A DNA stretch of 11,690 nt from Planctomycetota bacterium (lineage in GTDB: Bacteria; Planctomycetota; Phycisphaerae; WQYP01; JAJZKY01): the NCBI GenBank assembly GCA_021803885.1, contig JAJZKY010000067.1:1-11690 (forward strand), given 5' to 3'. The notes under the pieces are model-generated. The model had not been told where the DNA came from. It saw only the letters and a list, made by a program, of their open reading frames with translations, and ran no database searches. Of this stretch, positions 7,098 through 11,690 are shown one piece after another. A program made the translations under genes and the position numbers. How positions within the stretch are numbered: the stretch's first letter is position 1; each line of letters starts with the position of its first letter.

Positions 7098-8699
7098 TTA
7101 ATCCAGGTTCATGGTCAGCAGGAATTCGCGGTTGGTGGTTTTTTTCTCCAGGCGATTTTTCAGCAGTTCCATCGCTTCAATGGGGTTCATATCGGAAAGC
7201 ACTTTGCGCAGGCGATAAATCAGTTCCATTTCGCGTTTGTCCAGCAACAATTCTTCCTTGCGGGTTCCGCTGGCGGCGATGTTAATGGCCGGGTACGTAC
7301 GGCGTTCCACCAGGCGGCGGTCCAGATGCAATTCGCTGTTGCCGGTGCCCTTGAATTCCTCAAAAATAACTTCGTCCATTTTGGAACCGGTATCGACCAG
7401 GGCGGTACCGATGATGGTCAGGGATCCGCCTTCTTCAATGTTGCGTGCGGCACCGAAGAAGCGCTTGGGCTTCTGGAGGGCGTTGGCATCCACACCACCG
7501 GAGAGAATTTTGCCGGAGTGCGGCACTTCCGTGTTGTAGGCCCGGGCCAGACGGGTGATGGAATCCAGCAGGATCACCACGTCGCGGCCATATTCCACCA
7601 GGCGTTTGGCCTTTTCAATGACCACTTCCGCAACGCTTACGTGGCGGCTGGCGGGTTCGTCAAACGTGGAGCTGACTACTTCGGCCTTGGTGGCGCGCTG
7701 CATTTCGGTTACTTCTTCCGGACGTTCATCTATCAGCAGGATGATCAGATAAACATCAGAATGATTGGTGGAAATGGCATTGGCCATTTTCTGCAGGAGC
7801 ACGGTTTTGCCGGTGCGCGGCGGAGCGACAATTAACATGCGCTGCCCCTTGCCGATGGGCGTTACCAGATCGACAATGCGCATGTTGACTTCTTCCGGCA
7901 CTGTTTCCAGGAAAAAGCGTTTGTTGGGATGCAGCGGTGTTAAGTCTTCAAAGTTGACCTTTTCGGTGAGCACATTGGGGTCTTCAAAGTTAATGGCCTC
8001 GACCCGCAGCAGTGCAAAATATCGCTCCGATTCCTTCGGAGGACGGATTTGGCCGGTGATGATGTTGCCATTGCGCAGGCCGAAACGGCGAATCTGCGAC
8101 GGTGAAACATAAATATCATCGGGGCACGGCAGGTAGTTGTATTCCGGAGAACGGAGAAACCCGAAACCGTCGGGCAGAATTTCCAGCACGCCCTCGCCCA
8201 CCATCATGCCGTTATCGGTGATGCGTTTTTTGAGAATTTTGAAGATGAGTTCCTGTTTTTTCAGGCCGATGAATTCTTCAATCTCCTCTTTTTTACAGAT
8301 CTCATGAAGCTCGGCCACGGTCATTTTCTGCAGGTCAATCAGGTGCAGTTCGCTGCGTTTGATCTGCTCATATTTTTCATGGGTTTCCTCATCCAGAAAT
8401 TCGTCATCGTCATCAAGGCTCACACCGTCGCCGACAATAGCCGAGCCGATCATGGCGGACCCATCCAGAATTTTTTTAGCCGCCGGAGCGACATTGCCGT
8501 TGCTGTTGCTTTCGGCACCGGCCGCCGAATCGGGCACGCCGGCCGGCGAGTCTTGCTGTTCGCCGGATGCCCGCTGGCCGGCCTCGGGGCGGTTATCCGA
8601 CGCGTTCGGAATTTCTTCCTGACTCAGGAGCGGATTCTCCGGCTCCACTACGGCGGTGTTGGCGTTGGGATGCTTTTTACTTTTGGTGCTGCGTGCCAT
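7098..8699 (-). CDS. rho: Transcription termination factor Rho
   Basis: Rho is the hexameric RNA-dependent ATPase/helicase that ends transcription at C-rich rut sites. The 533 residues are about 115 longer than E. coli Rho. Residues 1-105 form a polar extension: Lys-rich start, then Gly/Ser/Asn/Pro-rich and an acidic '[10 protein letters not shown]' (96-105). It is probably disordered. The Rho N-terminal helical domain spans ~120-160 and the cold-shock-like RNA-binding domain ~166-235 ('[14 protein letters not shown]'). The ATPase core has Walker A 'APPRTGKT' (292-299), '[11 protein letters not shown]' (323-333), Walker B 'VVILLDS' (374-380), the Q/R-loop region '[21 protein letters not shown]' split as SGGVDANAL (400-408) and [10 protein letters not shown] (411-420), and '[17 protein letters not shown]' (456-472). 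All key residues are intact. The ATG at 8699 has GGAGG 9 nt upstream. It lies downstream of coaE in the same direction, after a 414-bp leader. Confidence 0.98.
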   Translation of the reverse strand: MARSTKSKKHPNANTAVVEPENPLLSQEEIPNASDNRPEAGQRASGEQQDSPAGVPDSAAGAESNSNGNVAPAAKKILDGSAMIGSAIVGDGVSLDDDDEFLDEETHEKYEQIKRSELHLIDLQKMTVAELHEICKKEEIEEFIGLKKQELIFKILKKRITDNGMMVGEGVLEILPDGFGFLRSPEYNYLPCPDDIYVSPSQIRRFGLRNGNIITGQIRPPKESERYFALLRVEAINFEDPNVLTEKVNFEDLTPLHPNKRFFLETVPEEVNMRIVDLVTPIGKGQRMLIVAPPRTGKTVLLQKMANAISTNHSDVYLIILLIDERPEEVTEMQRATKAEVVSSTFDEPASRHVSVAEVVIEKAKRLVEYGRDVVILLDSITRLARAYNTEVPHSGKILSGGVDANALQKPKRFFGAARNIEEGGSLTIIGTALVDTGSKMDEVIFEEFKGTGNSELHLDRRLVERRTYPAINIAASGTRKEELLLDKREMELIYRLRKVLSDMNPIEAMELLKNRLEKKTTNREFLLTMNLD

Positions 8700-9113
8700 G
8701 ATGGCGTACCTCCGATAGATAATTACATGTTGATTTGAACCTGAATATTATGACGTACTTCTTTTTAGTGTTGAATTTCCGCAGGTCTCAGGGGCGTTGT
8801 TGGATATTTGGATGACTCAGAAGCACTGAATTTGCCGACCGGTGCCCGTCCGTCTGTTTCAGACGCCGCACAGGATAACCCCGGCCATTTTATTCGTCCA
8901 GCGACAAGTGCCGCATTCACCAGCTTTATCGTAATTCGAAAGTTTCCCTGTTTTTTCGTCTGGGCTGGTATGAAGGCTCTCGTCTGTGTCTCTTATCGGC
9001 CATACCGGGCAATTAATACAAAGTTTCTTACACAATCTATCGCAAGCTCACGGCTGCCGGTCCAAGCCGCAGTCCATGTTAAACCAATGCCATGGCCGCT
9101 AATGCACGTTTCT
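8700..9113 (-). other. Long rho leader / coaE-rho intergenic region
   Basis: These 414 bp lie between the coaE stop and the rho start and hold no credible gene. On the minus strand a perfect 6-bp hairpin, CGTCTG-AAA-CAGACG, sits at 8851-8865. A CGGCT/AGCCG stem with a 9-nt loop is at about 9052-9070. A C-rich, G-poor stretch lies at about 8795-8820, and TAATAT at about 8746-8751 could be a -10 box without a convincing -35. A long leader before rho is known in E. coli, where Rho limits its own synthesis by early termination. The same role here is inferred from length and position only. Confidence 0.45.
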
Positions 9114-9746
9114 TCAGCCTTTAGCTGAAAAATCCCGTAAAACCCAGGTAAGGATACTTCGGACCTGATTTACGCCGACGGCCACATCGCCATCGTTGTC
9201 TATATAATAATGCGCCATCTTTTCTTTTTTGTCAAGTGACATTTGCATCAACTCACGACGGGCCAGTTCGCCTGCATCCCAGCCGCGCTCCTTATTTAAT
9301 CGATTGACTCTCGTTTGTATCGACGCTTTTACGAAAATTATGGCGTTGCAAAGCGTATGCAGGCCACTTTCAATCAACAGTGGCGAATCCCATACAACGG
9401 CTGGGATATTGGAATCCAGCGCCGCCGTCGTCATTATTTCCTTTCGCAATTTTGCGACTTGCGGATGCAGCACGGCAGTTAGCCGGGCCATTTGGGCAGG
9501 ATTGCTGAACACGATCCGGCCAACAGCCGCCCGATCTACCTGCGAGGTGCTTTTATCCAAAATGCTTTCGCCCCACCATTGTGCAAGCTGTTCTCTGACC
9601 GACGGCTGGTTTAGCGCCTGATGGGCCAGTTCGTCACTGTTGATGACCAGGCACCCCAACCGGCCAAACTCCCGGGCCATGAGGGTCTTGCCCGAACCTA
9701 TTCCACCGGTCATGCCGATGATGGGTTTTGGATATACTGCGGTCAT
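9114..9746 (-). CDS. coaE: Dephospho-CoA kinase
   Basis: CoaE phosphorylates the 3'-hydroxyl of dephospho-CoA with ATP, the last step of coenzyme A synthesis, in the cytoplasm. The 210-residue length is typical. The P-loop 'GGIGSGKT' is at 14-21 within 'IIGMTGGIGSGKT'. 'VINSDELAHQAL' (34-45) carries the acidic D38, 'LHPQV' is at 93-97, 'DSPLLIESG' at 120-128 matches the family's 'PLL.E.G' motif, and 'RRELMQMSLDKKEKMAHYYIDNDG' (163-186) is the conserved lid/C-terminal region, here split for reading as RRELMQMSLDKKEK and HYYIDNDG. The start codon overlaps the upstream glycosyltransferase stop in an ATGA, so the two are probably translationally coupled. The adjacent downstream rho gene in the same direction is a gene order I associate with PVC bacteria. 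Confidence 0.97.
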   Translation of the reverse strand: MTAVYPKPIIGMTGGIGSGKTLMAREFGRLGCLVINSDELAHQALNQPSVREQLAQWWGESILDKSTSQVDRAAVGRIVFSNPAQMARLTAVLHPQVAKLRKEIMTTAALDSNIPAVVWDSPLLIESGLHTLCNAIIFVKASIQTRVNRLNKERGWDAGELARRELMQMSLDKKEKMAHYYIDNDGDVAVGVNQVRSILTWVLRDFSAKG

Positions 9747-11434
9747 TGATGGCCCATGATCTTGCCCCCCGGAAGGGCATAAAGCACCGCCACATCACCC
9801 TGTAGCGCATGACGGGAGCGGAAATATACCGCATGGCCATGATCCTTCACCACTTGCAGCGATCCAATCCGCCGGGGAAACGATTGTCGGTCATGGCCCG
9901 GAAAAATCAGCGGCAGCACAAATGGTCGCTTGCCACATAGTTGCTCTATTTGTTTCACGTGAATGTGGTTGGCAGTGTAGTGCCGATACAAAAAACGCCG
10001 ACCACTATAATAAGCAATCAGGCTAAGCCGGTCATCCACGCGCGGCACCACCACGCAAACGTTGGAAGTTGTACAGGTATTGATCCAGTTGGCAGCGTTG
10101 CGGAGGTAATGCAGACCACGCTGCGGCGCGTGGGTCAGGCTGATCAGGCCGGGCAGACAACCGAGAAAACCAATGATTAAACCAAAACCAACGGCCGCAC
10201 GATCGCGGTACATTCCACCGCTGGCCGATGGATCCAAGCCGATTTCACGCCTTACCTTGGCGCACAAAAAGGCTGCCTGCGCCAAAGACAGTGCAAACAA
10301 CGCCTCCAGCAAATACACCAGCACCAGCGCGTGTCGATTGGCCAAATAATGGGCAGTGCTTAACAGCCAGATCATCACCACCAGCCACAGCACAGCCCAG
10401 GATAAAACCAGCCCGCGCCACCGTCGCCGGCCCAGCAATACGGGGTTGGCCAGTAATACACCAATCATGATGATGCCGGGAACCCAGCCAAAGGTCTCGG
10501 CAAGCTCCTGACTGATCTTAAACCATATCCCGCCACGCCATGGTTCAAATGCGGCAATTTGTGGCGAGGTGATGCGTCCATCTGCTCCATTCAAGGCTCC
10601 AGTCGCAGGCCGCGAACCCACAATGGCTGCCGGCGGTGTAGCCACCAGATCATTGAGAACTGTGGCCTTTTTGCCGGTGAACTTGCCGATGGCCATCATG
10701 TACGGCGAACCGACCAGCACAAAGCCCAGCAGCATCAGCAGTCCGCAGGCCAATGCACAAGCCGGGCCGCGGCGCGGCGGCAACCGCCATTGCCACAGCC
10801 GAGTTAACGGCCAACCATGGTAAATCGCCAACGCCCCCCAGAAAATCAACACCGCCGCTATACCTTCGGGACGGGCCAGGTAACTAAGCCCGGCAATCAT
10901 CCCGGCCACCAGCCACTTCCATCGGTGCCAGCGCAAGCCTGTCTGCATAGCCAAAAGAACAGCTCCCACCAGCAGGCTTAAAAATAACATGTCGGAAATA
11001 CCATCAGCACCGTAGCCGGAGGTTTTTCGCCCCACGATCCACAGCACCGCCGCTGCTGCAGCCGCCCACGACGGTGCCCCAAACCGCCGCGCCAGCCAAA
11101 ACAGTTCCACCGCCAGGAAAGCCCCGGCCACCACGCCCACCGCCTGCATGGCCGCAATCCAGGCCATACGCTGATTAGCCATCAGGTGGGAAAATATCGT
11201 CAGATAAACCGCGCCGCCTACCACTGCCTGCAGCGGGTGATAGACATCCGTGCGCAGTGTATGAATGGGATGCACCGGCAGACTTTGGGCCATGACAATA
11301 AAACGCAGGCAATCGGAATTGACCACCGGCGTTACCCATGCCCGCTCCCAGCGCACTGCCAGAGCCAGCAGAAAAATCGCCGGCACCAGCCAGCGCCGGC
11401 GGTCCCATTTGCTTTCACCCTTGAATCTACGCAT
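9743..11434 (-). CDS. GT-C-type membrane glycosyltransferase (PMT/ArnT-like)
   Basis: From the chosen ATG the protein has 563 residues and about ten hydrophobic segments in its first ~430 residues, then a soluble C-terminal part of ~130. The layout is that of GT-C enzymes, which move a sugar from a polyprenyl-phosphate donor to lipid or protein on the outer face of the inner membrane. Near the N-terminus the first loop carries 'VVNSDCLRF' (the Asp, residue 41, is the likely catalytic acidic residue) and 'TDVYHPLQ', followed by the family-typical 'LARPEG' at 186-191. Donor and acceptor are unknown. The ATG at 11434 is preferred because the predicted promoter at 11489-11516 leaves a normal leader. 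The TTG at 11476 would add 14 residues but leave only ~7 nt of leader. Neither has a strong ribosome binding site. It overlaps coaE by 4 bp. Confidence 0.85.
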   Translation of the reverse strand: MRRFKGESKWDRRRWLVPAIFLLALAVRWERAWVTPVVNSDCLRFIVMAQSLPVHPIHTLRTDVYHPLQAVVGGAVYLTIFSHLMANQRMAWIAAMQAVGVVAGAFLAVELFWLARRFGAPSWAAAAAAVLWIVGRKTSGYGADGISDMLFLSLLVGAVLLAMQTGLRWHRWKWLVAGMIAGLSYLARPEGIAAVLIFWGALAIYHGWPLTRLWQWRLPPRRGPACALACGLLMLLGFVLVGSPYMMAIGKFTGKKATVLNDLVATPPAAIVGSRPATGALNGADGRITSPQIAAFEPWRGGIWFKISQELAETFGWVPGIIMIGVLLANPVLLGRRRWRGLVLSWAVLWLVVMIWLLSTAHYLANRHALVLVYLLEALFALSLAQAAFLCAKVRREIGLDPSASGGMYRDRAAVGFGLIIGFLGCLPGLISLTHAPQRGLHYLRNAANWINTCTTSNVCVVVPRVDDRLSLIAYYSGRRFLYRHYTANHIHVKQIEQLCGKRPFVLPLIFPGHDRQSFPRRIGSLQVVKDHGHAVYFRSRHALQGDVAVLYALPGGKIMGHQ

Positions 11435-11488
11435 ACCCACCAACACGGACTCCACTGACAGATGAAATTCGACCAATACCCACAGCCC

Positions 11489-11516
11489 ATGATAAGGCCT
11501 TCCCGGCTACGGTAAA
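11489..11516 (-). promoter_or_regulatory. Promoter candidate for the glycosyltransferase-coaE unit
   Basis: On the minus strand TTTACC (11511-11516) and TATCAT (11489-11494) are 16 bp apart. Transcription would start near 11483, about 49 nt before the ATG at 11434. Confidence 0.35.
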
Positions 11517-11532
11517 GTCTACTGTGGCCATG

Positions 11533-11558
11533 GCTTGCCCGGACCGGGATTATCAAGC
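11533..11558. repeat. Nested inverted repeat in the divergent gap
   Basis: CCCGG-A-CCGGG (11538-11548) is flanked by GCTTG (11533-11537) and CAAGC (11554-11558), giving two nested 5-bp arm pairs with a 5-nt ATTAT asymmetry. It lies between the two divergent promoter candidates, where a shared operator would be expected. There is no other evidence for a role. Confidence 0.3.
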
Positions 11559-11561
11559 ATG

Positions 11562-11588
11562 TTCGCATCGACGATTGCACGCTATACT
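11562..11588 (+). promoter_or_regulatory. Weak promoter candidate for the gene at 11657
   Basis: TTCGCA (11562-11567) and TATACT (11583-11588) are 15 bp apart. The -10 is good but the spacer is short. The leader would be about 60-65 nt. Confidence 0.25.
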
Positions 11589-11656
11589 CCACCGGCGTCG
11601 GCATGGTTGACCAGCGCGTCATCGGCGCTGCCAATGATTTTTCAGGAGCACTCTCA

Positions 11657-11690
11657 ATGTCTGTAAAATCCATCAAACGCCCCATCGCCG
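11657..11690 (+). CDS. Start of an unidentified gene, 3'-truncated by the window
   Basis: An ATG at 11657 is preceded by AGGAG (11644-11648) with 8 nt spacing, a strong start signal. Only 11 codons fit before the window ends: M-S-V-K-S-I-K-R-P-I-A. That is too little to name a family; a basic start followed by a hydrophobic run could lead into a Rossmann-fold protein or a membrane segment. The gene is divergent from the glycosyltransferase. Confidence 0.55.
   Translation, partial: MSVKSIKRPIA

Noticed and set aside
7086..7835. 249-codon frame antisense to rho
   Set aside because: It lies opposite a fully conserved rho coding region. Its Phe/Gly/Gln-rich translation is what the reverse of Rho codons gives.
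8808..9128. 106-codon plus-strand frame in the rho leader
   Set aside because: It begins with TTG and no ribosome binding site, runs into the end of coaE, and its translation looks like random composition.
1..11690. Mobile elements, CRISPR arrays, tRNA or rRNA genes
   Set aside because: No transposase or integrase motif, no regularly spaced direct repeats and no tRNA-like cloverleaf or rRNA stretch were seen on reading both strands.

Overview
The window looks like a chromosomal segment of a moderately GC-rich bacterium (mid-50s % GC by eye), most likely from the Planctomycetota or wider PVC group. That placement is an inference. It rests on a ThuA-like protein, a uroporphyrinogen-decarboxylase-like protein of the 'EIPWHEMN / YGCCEPL' type and a GHL6-type glycosidase lying close together, and on a coaE-to-rho gene order that I associate with PVC bacteria. 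I saw no rRNA, tRNA, CRISPR array, transposase or phage gene.

Layout. Bases 3-1688 (+) hold the 3' part of a large AsmA/DUF748-like envelope protein whose start lies outside the window. Bases 1731-6896 form a carbohydrate-catabolism-flavoured island. It contains a cytoplasmic GHL6-type glycoside hydrolase (1731-3737, -), an unrecognised 185-residue protein (4075-4632, +), a ThuA-like protein (4693-5370, -) and a UroD-like protein (5589-6896, +). Neighbouring genes in the island alternate in strand, so each probably has its own promoter. The thuA-like and uroD-like genes are divergent, and the 218-bp gap between them carries two inverted repeats, one overlapping the predicted -35 box of the uroD-like gene.

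From 7098 to 11434 everything is on the minus strand and mostly housekeeping. A GT-C type membrane glycosyltransferase (9743-11434) overlaps coaE, dephospho-CoA kinase (9114-9746), by an ATGA junction. After a 414-bp leader comes rho (7098-8699), whose product has an acidic, low-complexity N-terminal extension of about 105-120 residues. At the right edge a further gene starts on the plus strand at 11657 and runs off the end.

How the genes may work together. The GHL6 enzyme, ThuA-like and UroD-like proteins all lack signal peptides and would act on imported sugars in the cytoplasm. No transporter or named regulator is in view, so the pathway cannot be named. The most open questions are the substrate of the UroD-like/ThuA pair, the orphan 185-residue protein, and the control signals in the divergent gaps.
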